DNA from: an uncultured Clostridia bacterium
GTDB taxonomy: Bacteria; Bacillota; Clostridia; Christensenellales; Aristaeellaceae
Assembly: GCA_937906775.1 (NCBI GenBank)
Contig: CALCUD010000081.1
Location: 1-6,636, forward strand
DNA length: 6,636 nucleotides
Direction: 5' to 3'
Part shown: positions 1 to 6,265 of the stretch, piece after piece
How positions within the stretch are numbered: position 1 is the first letter of the stretch
How the letters are laid out: the number at the start of each line of letters is the position of its first letter
Position numbers and translations under genes: made by a program
The notes under the pieces: generated by a model
Seen by the model: the letters and a program-made list of their open reading frames with translations, nothing else
Told to the model about the DNA's origin: nothing
The model's database searches: none

Positions 1-367
1 CAAGCGGGAGCGCGAGAACCGGAAGAATCAGCGGGTCGTGGAAACCAAGGAAGTGCAGCTGTCTGCCACCATTGAGGAGAACGACGTTCTCACCAAGGCG
101 AAGATGGCGACGAAGTTCCTTGAGGGCGGCGACAAGGTCAAGGTGTCCATCCGCTTCCGCGGCCGTCAGATCACGCACAGCGAGATTGGCATGAAAGTCA
201 TGCTGGACTTTGCTGAGCGCTGCAAGGATGTCAGCATGGTGGAACGCCGCCCCCTGCTCGACGGTCGCAATATGGTTATGATCCTGGCTCCCAAAGCCGT
301 CAAGGCGTCCTTCGCCGAAAAGAAAGCGGCCCGGGAGAATGCTGCCTCGAAAGAGACGCAGGAGTAA
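1..367 (+). CDS. infC: Translation initiation factor IF-3, C-terminal part (5' truncated by window edge)
   Basis: Reading from base 2, the frame gives 121 codons to a TAA at 365-367. IF3 binds the 30S subunit, discriminates initiator tRNA and start codons, and prevents premature 50S joining. The visible part starts in the linker helix (KRERENRKNQ), which in the family joins the two domains, and contains the whole C-terminal 30S-binding domain. Recognisable stretches are VQLSATIEENDVLTKAKMA, KVSIRFRGRQITHSEIG and MVMILAPK. The N-terminal domain and true start lie upstream; the family is about 170-180 residues, so roughly a third is missing. The GTG at 38 is an internal valine, not a start. A charged Ala/Lys/Glu tail closes the protein. 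The gene heads the conserved infC-rpmI-rplT operon and ends 25 nt before rpmI. Any leader carrying autoregulation would be outside the window. Confidence 0.97.
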   Translation, partial: KRERENRKNQRVVETKEVQLSATIEENDVLTKAKMATKFLEGGDKVKVSIRFRGRQITHSEIGMKVMLDFAERCKDVSMVERRPLLDGRNMVMILAPKAVKASFAEKKAARENAASKETQE

Positions 368-377
368 ACAGCATTGG

Positions 378-384
378 AAGGAGG
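378..384 (+). promoter_or_regulatory. Shine-Dalgarno site that fixes the rpmI start
   Basis: AAGGAGG sits 8 nt before the ATG at 393. This selects the 66-residue bL35 over a longer in-frame reading from an ATG at 339, which would overlap infC and add an 18-residue extension foreign to the family. Confidence 0.9.
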
Positions 385-392
385 ACCACATT

Positions 393-593
393 ATGCCTAA
401 ACAGAAATCCCACCGTGGTGCTGCCAAGCGCTTTTCCTTTACCAAGTCCGGTATTGTAAAGCATAAGCAGATGAACGCCAATCATCAGGTGCGTCTGAAG
501 ACCACCAAGCGCACCCGTCACCTGCGGAACAAGGGTATCGTTGATAACGCCGCCGAAGCCCGCACGATCCATAAGCTGCTGCCTTACAAATAA
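393..593 (+). CDS. rpmI: 50S ribosomal protein L35 (bL35)
   Basis: This 66-residue basic protein is a structural component of the large ribosomal subunit. The sequence begins MPKQKSHRGAAKRFSFTKSG and continues with the family hallmarks KHKQMNANH, KTTKRTRHLR and a C-terminal HKLLPYK. Length matches the usual 64-66 residues. The start is set by AAGGAGG at 378-384. It lies between infC (25-nt gap) and rplT (30-nt gap), the standard bacterial order, and is almost certainly co-transcribed with both. Confidence 0.97.
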   Translation: MPKQKSHRGAAKRFSFTKSGIVKHKQMNANHQVRLKTTKRTRHLRNKGIVDNAAEARTIHKLLPYK

Positions 594-623
594 GCCCATT
601 AACCGGCAAGGAGGAAACAAATC

Positions 624-971
624 ATGGCACGCATTAAGAGGGCTGTTAACGCCCATAAGAACCGCCGTAAGGTCATGAAGCTGGCGAAGGGCTACTTCGG
701 AGCGAAATCCAAGCAGTACCGCGCCGCTACCGAGCAGGTTGCCCGCAGCCTGCGCTACGCCTACATCGGACGCAAACTCCGCAAGCGCGAATTCCGTCGC
801 CTGTGGATCGCCCGTATCAACGCTGCCGCCCGCGTTAACGGCATGAGCTATTCCACCTTCATCGCGGGTCTGAAGAAGCAGAACATCGAAGTCAACCGCA
901 AGATGCTGGCTGATCTGGCTGTCAATGACGCCGAAGGATTCGCCCAGCTGGTTGAGATCGCGAAGCAGTAA
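624..971 (+). CDS. rplT: 50S ribosomal protein L20 (bL20)
   Basis: This is a 115-residue basic protein that binds 23S rRNA early in large-subunit assembly; in several bacteria it also represses its own operon by binding the mRNA leader. It starts MARIKRAVNAHKNRRKVMKL, followed by KGYFGAKSKQYR, the RRLWIARINAAARVNG core, YSTFIAGLKK and the DLAVND motif near the C-terminus. Length is at the short end of the usual 115-120. A strong AAGGAGG at 608-614 lies 9 nt before the ATG. It is the last gene of the operon and is followed 22 nt later by an intrinsic terminator. Confidence 0.97.
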   Translation: MARIKRAVNAHKNRRKVMKLAKGYFGAKSKQYRAATEQVARSLRYAYIGRKLRKREFRRLWIARINAAARVNGMSYSTFIAGLKKQNIEVNRKMLADLAVNDAEGFAQLVEIAKQ

Positions 972-992
972 TTCTGAAAAGCGATATACCGT

Positions 993-1025
993 AAGCCCGG
1001 TTTCCGTCAGGGGAACCGGGCTTTT
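993..1025 (+). terminator. Intrinsic terminator of the infC-rpmI-rplT operon
   Basis: A 10-bp perfect stem (AAGCCCGGTT at 993-1002 pairing with AACCGGGCTT at 1014-1023) encloses an 11-nt loop and ends in TTTT at 1022-1025. The U-tract is short, but the position just after rplT fits. The rest of the gap to the next gene (1026-1133) shows no promoter I can defend. Confidence 0.8.
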
Positions 1026-1116
1026 GCGTTGTGTACCCGGCGGCCCGGATGAACGATTTTTGAATCTGACCGGCAGGGAAACGCGCCTTCGGGATCGAAA
1101 TGGAGAAATACAATCG

Positions 1117-1123
1117 AAAGGAG
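1117..1123 (+). promoter_or_regulatory. Shine-Dalgarno site that fixes the SDR start
   Basis: AAAGGAG lies 10 nt before the ATG at 1134 but only 4 nt before the in-frame TTG at 1128. The spacing favours the ATG, giving a protein that starts MAQNVFITG with the usual short lead into the first beta strand. Confidence 0.75.
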
Positions 1124-1133
1124 CGAATTGAAT

Positions 1134-1850
1134 ATGGCGCAGAACGTGTTTATTACCGGAACAGGGCGGGAAATGGCTCTGGGTTTCAACTTTGTACGCC
1201 GCTATCTGGAACAGGGCGACACTGTTTTCGCGACGGTACGCAAGCCGTCGGAGGCGCTGGAACGCCTGAAGGAAAAATATCCGGATCAGCTGCATATCCT
1301 CCCGATCGATATCGGCGATACCGCTTCCGTCAACAGGGCTGCGGAAGAGGTCGCGAAAAACGTTTCCTGTATCGATCTGATCATCAACAACGCGGTCATG
1401 ACCTCGCCGGATACAAACAAGCCCTGCATGGAGGCGGATCTGGACGACATCGCGAAGGTGATCGACGTGGACGCGGTCGGTCCCATGCGGGTGATCAAGG
1501 CACTTCTGCCGCTGATGAAGAAGAGCGAAAGGATTGCCATGATCGTGAACATCTCCTCGGAGGCCGGAAGTATAGGCAAGTGTTACAGAGGTTTCTATCT
1601 GGATTACGGGATGGCGAAGGCCGCGCTGAACATGGCGACGATGACGCTGCGAAATTATCTCAAAGACGTTCCCAACGTCAACGCGATCTGCGTCCATCCC
1701 GGATGGATGCGCACGAATCCCGGGAACGCGGCGGCGCCCCTGGATCCCTATGAGCATGCGGAAACGATGCGGATCCTGTTCGAGCGGATGCGCAACGATA
1801 AAAACGGCCCGGTTTTCGTTACTTACGAGGGCGTTCCGTATCCCTGGTAA
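1134..1850 (+). CDS. Short-chain dehydrogenase/reductase (SDR), substrate unknown
   Basis: The 238-residue protein fits a classical single-domain SDR, a soluble NAD(P)-dependent oxidoreductase with a Rossmann fold. Visible elements are the glycine-rich dinucleotide loop TGTGREMALG (residues 8-17), a DI pair after strand 4 (59-60), the NNA motif (85-87), a catalytic serine in NISSEAGS (141 or 142) and YGMAK, the YxxxK pair (Y158, K162), followed by the PG of VHPGWMRT. Arg36 after the second strand suggests NADP(H) preference; this is inference. Two positions are odd: the usual NNAG is NNAV, and the helix-4 residue normally Asn in the N-S-Y-K tetrad reads as Asp113 (DVDAVGP). The overall look recalls the C-factor-like SDR group, but the substrate cannot be told. 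It stands alone between the ribosomal terminator and a regulatory gap, with no clear promoter or terminator of its own. Confidence 0.9.
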   Translation: MAQNVFITGTGREMALGFNFVRRYLEQGDTVFATVRKPSEALERLKEKYPDQLHILPIDIGDTASVNRAAEEVAKNVSCIDLIINNAVMTSPDTNKPCMEADLDDIAKVIDVDAVGPMRVIKALLPLMKKSERIAMIVNISSEAGSIGKCYRGFYLDYGMAKAALNMATMTLRNYLKDVPNVNAICVHPGWMRTNPGNAAAPLDPYEHAETMRILFERMRNDKNGPVFVTYEGVPYPW

Positions 1851-1967
1851 GGGAAAAAGAGCGTTGTTTTCCGCTCGGATGGAATCGCTGTACATGCATT
1901 GTTTGTGAACAAATGATGAATTCAGGGACATTTTGGACAAAAAATTGCGAATTTGCTTAAAAACCTC

Positions 1968-1996
1968 TTGCATCCGGCAAAAAAATATGCTATAGT
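1968..1996 (+). promoter_or_regulatory. Promoter P1, extended -10 sigma-A type
   Basis: A TTGCAT -35 box (1968-1973) and a TATAGT -10 box (1991-1996) are separated by exactly 17 nt, and a TGC immediately before the -10 makes it an extended -10 element. The upstream flank is A/T-rich (1935-1965), as expected of an UP-like region. Predicted transcription start is near 2003. It would drive either a short independent RNA or a leader for the GH120 gene. Confidence 0.7.
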
Positions 1997-2002
1997 GTAT
2001 CC

Positions 2003-2071
2003 GTAATCAGGAGGAAGAAAAGAACGACCTGAATACGTCATTGAGCGGGCCCGGTGAGGGTTCCGCTTTTT
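2003..2071 (+). ncRNA. Candidate ~70-nt small RNA or terminated leader
   Basis: Promoter P1 predicts a start near 2003, and a terminator-like hairpin with a T run ends at 2071, defining a ~70-nt transcript. It contains AGGAGG (2009-2014) but no start codon at a workable distance, so it does not look like a small mRNA. TCAGG (2007-2011) can pair with CCTGA (2028-2032), partly masking that purine stretch. I do not recognise it as a known riboswitch or RNA family. It could also be a non-functional aborted leader. Low confidence. Confidence 0.3.
2044..2071 (+). terminator. Terminator-like hairpin between the two promoters
   Basis: AGCGGG (2044-2049) pairs with TTCCGCT (the part at 2062-2067) including one G-U pair. 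One C/T mismatch follows, then two more G-C pairs around a GGTGAG loop. TTTTT follows at 2067-2071. It would stop transcripts from P1, and possibly read-through from the SDR gene, before promoter P2. The imperfect stem lowers confidence. Confidence 0.5.
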
Positions 2072-2087
2072 GTTGTCCTTATTTCGG

Positions 2088-2115
2088 CGCTGTCCTTGAC
2101 AGGAGACGGACAGCG
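2088..2115 (+). promoter_or_regulatory. Candidate operator: perfect 8-bp dyad around the P2 -35 box
   Basis: CGCTGTCC (2088-2095) and its exact reverse complement GGACAGCG (2108-2115) flank 12 nt that contain the complete TTGACA box. Half-site centres are 20 bp apart, close to two helical turns, the usual geometry for a dimeric regulator on one DNA face. A protein bound here would cover the -35 element and the spacer, so repression is the natural inference. The motif does not match a family consensus I can name. Confidence 0.5.
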
Positions 2116-2123
2116 GTTATAAT
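2096..2123 (+). promoter_or_regulatory. Promoter P2, consensus sigma-A promoter for the GH120-DUF554 pair
   Basis: TTGACA (2096-2101) and TATAAT (2118-2123) both match consensus perfectly, with a 16-nt spacer. Predicted start is near 2130, giving a ~60-nt 5' untranslated region. Such a strong promoter in front of a catabolic glycosidase normally needs negative control, which fits the dyad lying over its -35 box. Confidence 0.85.
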
Positions 2124-2152
2124 GAAGTCAACAATCGGTTCGTACAATTTTT

Positions 2153-2167
2153 CCGGCCCTGTGCCGG
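2153..2167 (+). other. Small hairpin in the 5' untranslated region of the GH120 gene
   Basis: CCGGC (2153-2157) and GCCGG (2163-2167) form a 5-bp all-GC stem with a 5-nt loop, 8 nt upstream of the AAGGAGG at 2176-2182. It follows a TTTTT run rather than preceding one, so it is not a terminator. It may stabilise the mRNA 5' end or may be incidental. Confidence 0.35.
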
Positions 2168-2189
2168 TCATGATCAAGGAGGAAACGAT

Positions 2190-4184
2190 ATGATCCTGTA
2201 TGTTAACGCCGGCGCTTCCCGGGACGGAAACGGAAGCAAAGAGATGCCTTTTCGCAGCATCAACGACGCCGCGAAGATCGCGATGCCCGGTGACGAGGTT
2301 CTGGTGGCTCCCGGGATTTACCGCGAATATGTGAATCCGATCCACGCGGGCACCGAGGAGAAGCGGATCGTATACCGCTCCGAAAAGCCGCTGGGCGCGG
2401 TGATCACCGGCGCGGAGGAGATCGGCGGATGGGAAAAGTATAAAGGGGATGTCTGGACCGTCCGCGTGAACAACGGCATATTCGGGACCTTCAACCCCTA
2501 CCGCGAAATGGTCTGCGGCGACTGGTACTTCGCGCCCACCGTCCGCCATACCGGCGCGGTGTTCCTCAATGACCGGATGATGTATGAAACGGTGACGCTG
2601 GAGGAATGCCTGGCAGGGGAGAAAGATCCCTGCTCCTGGCAGCCGGAGGAATCCACCTGGAAATGGTTCTGCGAGCAGGACGGAGACTGGACCGTGCTGT
2701 ACGCGAATTTCCACGGCCTTGATCCGAACACGCAGAAAACGGAGATTGCCGTCCGCCGGAACTGCTTTATGCCTTCCGAGGAGGGGATCGGATATATCAC
2801 GGTCAGCGGATTTGATATCAACAAGGCCGCGACGACCTGGGCGCCTCCCGCCGCTTATCAGGACGGCATGATCGGACCGCACTGGAGCCGCGGCTGGATC
2901 ATTGAGGACTGTGAGATCAGCAACAGCAAATGCTGCGGCATTTCGCTGGGAAAATACCGGGATCCTGAAAATGATATGTATTTCTATACGAAGCATGTCA
3001 AGAGTCCGACCCAGATGGAGCGCGACGCGGTCTGCCGCGGCCAGTATCACGGCTGGCTGAAGGAAAAGGTCGGCAGCCACATCATCCGCCGCTGCCATGT
3101 ACACCACTGCGAGCAGACGGGGATCGTCGGCCGGATGGGCGGCGTATTTTCCGTGATCGAAGACTGCCACATCCATCACATCTGCAACAGTCAGCAGCTC
3201 GGCGGCGCGGAAACCGCGGGCATCAAGCTGCATGCGGCGATCGATGTGACGGTCCGCAGAAATCATATCCATAACTGCATCATGGGCGTATGGTTCGACT
3301 GGCAGGCCCAGGGCGCGCGGATCACGCAGAACCTGATGCATGACAACCAGCCCCCGAAAGGCGTGGAGCATGCGAAAGGTGCCATGTTCAGCAATGATAT
3401 CTTCATTGAAGTCGGACACGGCCCGACGCTGATCGACAACAACATTCTGCTCTCCGAAACCTCCGTAGTGATTCCCAGTGAAGGAATCGCCTGCGTCCAC
3501 AATCTGATGCTGGGTTCCTTCGGCTTGATCAATTCCGGCGTCGACAGCATTGTCAACGGTCAGCGCGAACCACGGTACACCCCCTATCATATCCGCCACC
3601 GGACGGAAGTCGCCGGGTTTATGACAATCCTCCACGGGGATGACCGGATCTATAACAACATCTTCATTCAGCATTATGACAAGCCCGAACCTGCCCGGAC
3701 TCCGCAGGACGCGAATTACGGCGAGGTCGGGACCGCGTGCTTCGACATCTTCCCGACCTATGAGGAGTGGATCAGCCATTTCATGATGGGACAGGAACCG
3801 GATATGGGCGCGCTGGCGCAGTATCATTTCGGACATCTGCCCGTATGGGTCGAAGGAAACGCCTACTTCAACGGCGCCAACGTCTGCAAACACGAAAAGG
3901 ATCATCTTGTCAACAAGCGCAACAAGGTCAGGGTCGAACTGACCGAAAAGGACGGAAAGATCACTCTGAAGACGAATGTCTATTCCCTGATCAAGGATTT
4001 CAGGGACAGCATTATCACATCCGGGACTCTGGGCTGCGCTTTTGAGCCGGAACAGCGCTTTGAGAATCCGGACGGATCGGAGATTATCTTCGACCGCGAC
4101 TATTTCGGCCGGCACCGCGGTATCAGCGCGCTGCCGGGGCCGTTTGCGGATGACAGCGCGGAAAGGATCGTCTGGAACGCATGA
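2190..4184 (+). CDS. GH120 family beta-xylosidase-like right-handed beta-helix glycosidase
   Basis: This 664-residue protein closely follows, from memory, Thermoanaerobacterium saccharolyticum XylC, the GH120 founder. That enzyme is a retaining beta-xylosidase releasing xylose from xylo-oligosaccharides. Shared blocks include GDEVLVAPGIYRE (34-46), AATTWAPP (213-220), GWIIED (235-240), AGIKLHAAIDV (343-353), VWFDWQAQG (367-375), IFIEVGHGP (404-412) and RTEVAGF (471-477). By alignment Asp370 is the nucleophile and Glu407 the acid/base; both are present. They are 37 residues apart against 23 in XylC, giving a ~14-residue Pro/Lys/His-containing extension (about 387-401). There is no signal peptide, so it should act in the cytoplasm on imported oligosaccharides. 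Start: ATG 7 nt after AAGGAGG (2176-2182), behind promoter P2. The stop overlaps the DUF554 start (ATGA). Substrate specificity (xylose versus arabinose or others) cannot be fixed from sequence. Confidence 0.88.
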   Translation: MILYVNAGASRDGNGSKEMPFRSINDAAKIAMPGDEVLVAPGIYREYVNPIHAGTEEKRIVYRSEKPLGAVITGAEEIGGWEKYKGDVWTVRVNNGIFGTFNPYREMVCGDWYFAPTVRHTGAVFLNDRMMYETVTLEECLAGEKDPCSWQPEESTWKWFCEQDGDWTVLYANFHGLDPNTQKTEIAVRRNCFMPSEEGIGYITVSGFDINKAATTWAPPAAYQDGMIGPHWSRGWIIEDCEISNSKCCGISLGKYRDPENDMYFYTKHVKSPTQMERDAVCRGQYHGWLKEKVGSHIIRRCHVHHCEQTGIVGRMGGVFSVIEDCHIHHICNSQQLGGAETAGIKLHAAIDVTVRRNHIHNCIMGVWFDWQAQGARITQNLMHDNQPPKGVEHAKGAMFSNDIFIEVGHGPTLIDNNILLSETSVVIPSEGIACVHNLMLGSFGLINSGVDSIVNGQREPRYTPYHIRHRTEVAGFMTILHGDDRIYNNIFIQHYDKPEPARTPQDANYGEVGTACFDIFPTYEEWISHFMMGQEPDMGALAQYHFGHLPVWVEGNAYFNGANVCKHEKDHLVNKRNKVRVELTEKDGKITLKTNVYSLIKDFRDSIITSGTLGCAFEPEQRFENPDGSEIIFDRDYFGRHRGISALPGPFADDSAERIVWNA

Positions 4185-4906
4185 CAGGGCTTGGAACGAT
4201 TATCAACACAGGCGCGATCATTCTCGGCGGACTGGGCGGGAAACTGTTTTCCGGGATCCTGAAGGAACGTCACCGGAACAGCCTGAACATGGCCTGCGGC
4301 GTCAGCGTGCTTTTCATCGGGATCGCGGGCGCGCTGGAGGGAATGATGAGCGTTGCCGGAGAAAAGCTTTCCGCCGGCCGCTCCATGCTGATCGTGGCCT
4401 GTCTGGCGTTGGGCGCGCTGATCGGGGAATCGGTCAATCTGGAAGACCGGCTGGAACGCTTTGGCGAATGGCTGAAGAGAAAGACCGGCAACGCGAAGGA
4501 CCAGAACTTTGTGAACGGCTTCGTGACCGCGAGCCTTACGGTATGCATCGGAGCGATGGCGATCGTCGGATCCATTGAGGACGGACTCCGGGGCGACTGG
4601 AGCATCCTCGGAACAAAGGCGATCCTGGATTTCATCATTATCATGGTGATGTCCGCTTCCATGGGCAAAGGCTGTGCCTTTTCGGCCTTACCGGTCTTTG
4701 TGCTTCAGGGAGGGATCACGCTGCTGGCGAAGGTGATCCGTCCGCTGATGACAGAGGCGGCACTGGGGAATTTATCCATGATCGGCTCCATCCTGATCTT
4801 CTGCGTCGGGCTGAATCTGGTCTGGGGCCATAAGGTCCGGGTCGCGAACCTGCTGCCCGCTCTGATCCTGGCGATCGCGGCGGCGTTCCTTCCCATCGGG
4901 CTGTAA
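4181..4906 (+). CDS. DUF554 family integral membrane protein
   Basis: The 241-residue hydrophobic protein matches the DUF554 (YdfK/YqgA-like) family, a probable inner-membrane transporter or channel of unknown substrate. Roughly seven or eight membrane segments are visible near residues 5-23, 37-55, 68-84, 110-132, 147-162, 167-186, 199-215 and 221-240. Family-like stretches are LGTIINTGAIILGGLGG at the N-terminus, GALIGE (78-83), the CIGAMAIVGSIEDGL motif (122-136) and the GLNLVWG ending (210-216). A charged hydrophilic segment at about 85-108 links the third and fourth helices. The ATG overlaps the GH120 stop as ATGA. Only a distant AAAGGA (4162-4167) precedes it, so translation is probably coupled to the xylosidase. 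Co-transcription with a glycosidase hints at, but does not show, a role linked to sugar use. It ends just before a strong terminator. Confidence 0.92.
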   Translation: MTGLGTIINTGAIILGGLGGKLFSGILKERHRNSLNMACGVSVLFIGIAGALEGMMSVAGEKLSAGRSMLIVACLALGALIGESVNLEDRLERFGEWLKRKTGNAKDQNFVNGFVTASLTVCIGAMAIVGSIEDGLRGDWSILGTKAILDFIIIMVMSASMGKGCAFSALPVFVLQGGITLLAKVIRPLMTEAALGNLSMIGSILIFCVGLNLVWGHKVRVANLLPALILAIAAAFLPIGL

Positions 4907-4920
4907 AAACCATAAACAAA

Positions 4921-4953
4921 ACGGGCCTGCCGGCTTTGGCAGGTCCGTTTTTT
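4921..4953. terminator. Strong bidirectional intrinsic terminator between convergent genes
   Basis: An 11-bp stem with one G-U pair (4921-4931 with 4938-4948) and a 6-nt loop is followed by TTTTTT at 4948-4953. On the other strand the same stem is followed by an A/T-rich run (complement of 4904-4920) ending in TTTTT. It can therefore stop the GH120-DUF554 transcript and the opposing heparinase-like transcript. Confidence 0.92.
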
Positions 4954-4965
4954 CACCCGCGGGTA

Positions 4966-5001
4966 TATCCTGAACCGAAGGTGAAGTTCCGATTCAGGAT
5001 A
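4966..5001. repeat. 9-bp inverted repeat spanning the heparinase-like gene stop codon
   Basis: TATCCTGAA (4966-4974) and TTCAGGATA (4993-5001) are exact reverse complements 18 nt apart; the right arm contains the TGA stop (4994-4996, minus strand). Outside them ACCCG and CGGGT can add pairs with a 6-nt bulge on the left side. It may be a 3'-end stability structure working with the nearby terminator, though no T run follows directly. Confidence 0.45.
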
Positions 5002-6265
5002 CGGGTACAAAGCGGAAATCAACAGCGATGTCCCGCGCCGGAGAGAGGCTCAGGGTCAGGCGCCAGAGGCTGCCCGGGAAGCTTCGGGCCATCCGCGGAT
5101 CGGTTATCGGAAGCTCACGGTATTCCGTGATCAGATCTTCAGGCGCTTTCAGAAGCAGCTTTCCGATCCGGATCCCGTCCGGTCCCGCGACCGGACGGTG
5201 GCGGACCATGAAAACCCAGGTTACCGGATGGGAAACCGCGGAACGGATCCGGTCCGAAACGGTGACGGTTCCTGATTCCGACAGCGTGACGGTCCTGCGG
5301 CATTCCTCCAGCAGAAGATCCTCCGGATAGCATCCGGACATATTCAGCGTCAGACCGTCCGGAAGGCAGCGGACATCTGTCGCCCGTTTATCCGCTCCGG
5401 GAAGCTGCTCCGCGTCGCCGATGAGCGGAAGATTGTGGTTCATGCTCCGGGTATTCCACAGCGTATACCGTTCGCCGGAAAAGGTTTTCGCGGTGTAGGT
5501 CATGTTGCCCGCGTCGACGATTTCCGGCTCCCCGTCCGCTAAGGCAATCAATGAGCCGACATCGTTGTGGTTGTGGTTTTCACCGTTGTGTCCGGCCTTG
5601 CAGACCAGGGTGACACCGGCGCGCGTGAGTGAACGGACCTGAAGATCCGGAAGCCAGACCTCCGCTTCGGGATCGGGATCGGGTCCCGCGGGAAGCGGAT
5701 GGAAGAGGCTGTTCAGCAGCCGCCAGAGCTGCGGCGTGTCGGACAAATGCTGCAGAGGGGAAAGCCGGTGCGCGGCGCCGAAAGCGACAAGCCTGGGAAT
5801 GCCGCACATTTCGCCTGCCCGGGCGATCCGCTCTCCGCTGATCTCCGGACGCGCGTCACAATCCGCGAAATTCACGCACCATCCGTCTCCCAGATAGGCA
5901 TGAAGCGGATAGGAGAGGATATTAATCATTTTCCGGTCGCCGCGGAAACTCATCCGGCCGCCGGTCGCGCGTTCCAGGATCTCCAGACAGTCCAGCATCA
6001 TGGCTCCGGCCAGATTCCAGTATCCCATGCCCTCATCGCATCCGCCGTCCTCCGGAAGAACGTCCAGATACCGGTCCAGCATGACGCATGCCCGGGACAG
6101 CAGCGCGGCCAGACGGGACCTGTCGTCCCGGATCCGCAGGCAGGCGATCAGTATGATATTGCTGACGATCCACGGCGTCCAGTTGCACAGATCCTTCCGG
6201 ATCACGCCCATCCACCAGTGGTCGTCCGTGGTCTCAAAGGGGATCAGGATCCGCCGTTCCAGGTC
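4994..6265 (-). CDS. Heparinase II/III-like polysaccharide lyase family protein, N-terminus missing
   Basis: About 424 codons resemble heparinase II/III-type proteins, which cleave uronic-acid polysaccharides or oligosaccharides by beta-elimination. They combine an alpha/alpha toroid with a C-terminal beta-sandwich domain. The toroid part is recognisable in the HWW...CNWTPWIVSN block (6158-6226) and the EDGGCDEGMGYWNLAGA block. The hallmark NHNHND (5561-5578) and the RY...SMNHN region (about 5431-5470) open the C-terminal domain and carry the conserved His/Asn residues. Family members usually have 150 or more residues before the ERRILIPF segment; here coding similarity stops there. The frame runs open to an ATG at 6376, but the ~37 residues it adds (rich in Cys/Gln/Leu) do not look like the family and lie antisense-frame over a different gene fragment. 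I therefore end the real portion near 6265. No signal peptide can be assessed. Substrate unknown. Confidence 0.85.
   Translation of the reverse strand, partial: DLERRILIPFETTDDHWWMGVIRKDLCNWTPWIVSNIILIACLRIRDDRSRLAALLSRACVMLDRYLDVLPEDGGCDEGMGYWNLAGAMMLDCLEILERATGGRMSFRGDRKMINILSYPLHAYLGDGWCVNFADCDARPEISGERIARAGEMCGIPRLVAFGAAHRLSPLQHLSDTPQLWRLLNSLFHPLPAGPDPDPEAEVWLPDLQVRSLTRAGVTLVCKAGHNGENHNHNDVGSLIALADGEPEIVDAGNMTYTAKTFSGERYTLWNTRSMNHNLPLIGDAEQLPGADKRATDVRCLPDGLTLNMSGCYPEDLLLEECRRTVTLSESGTVTVSDRIRSAVSHPVTWVFMVRHRPVAGPDGIRIGKLLLKAPEDLITEYRELPITDPRMARSFPGSLWRLTLSLSPARDIAVDFRFVPVS

Noticed and set aside
339..392. N-terminally extended rpmI start at 339
   Set aside because: It would overlap infC and add non-family residues; the AAGGAGG and MPKQK start at 393 are decisive.
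1859..1876. GAGCG/CGCTC hairpin just after the SDR stop as a terminator
   Set aside because: The stem is only 5 bp and no T run follows on the plus strand; the T run lies on the minus side, where no gene needs it.
1897..1915. Imperfect palindrome CATTGTTTGTGAACAAATG as an operator
   Set aside because: Only the outer and some inner bases are symmetric, and it lies more than 50 bp upstream of the nearest promoter box. Evidence is too weak.
300..1973. Open 557-codon minus-strand frame over rpmI, rplT and the SDR gene
   Set aside because: It lies antisense to three clearly recognisable genes, spans a terminator, has low-complexity Arg/His/Val-rich composition and matches no family. It is a GC-driven shadow.
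2041..2193. TTG-initiated small ORF ending over the GH120 start
   Set aside because: AGGAGG is about 26 nt away, the frame runs through a terminator-like hairpin and a consensus promoter, and the product has no recognisable features.
2079..4115. Open 678-codon minus-strand frame opposite the GH120 gene
   Set aside because: The plus strand has conserved GH120 motifs, a strong ribosome binding site and a consensus promoter. The antisense reading has no recognisable domain and runs through the promoter region.
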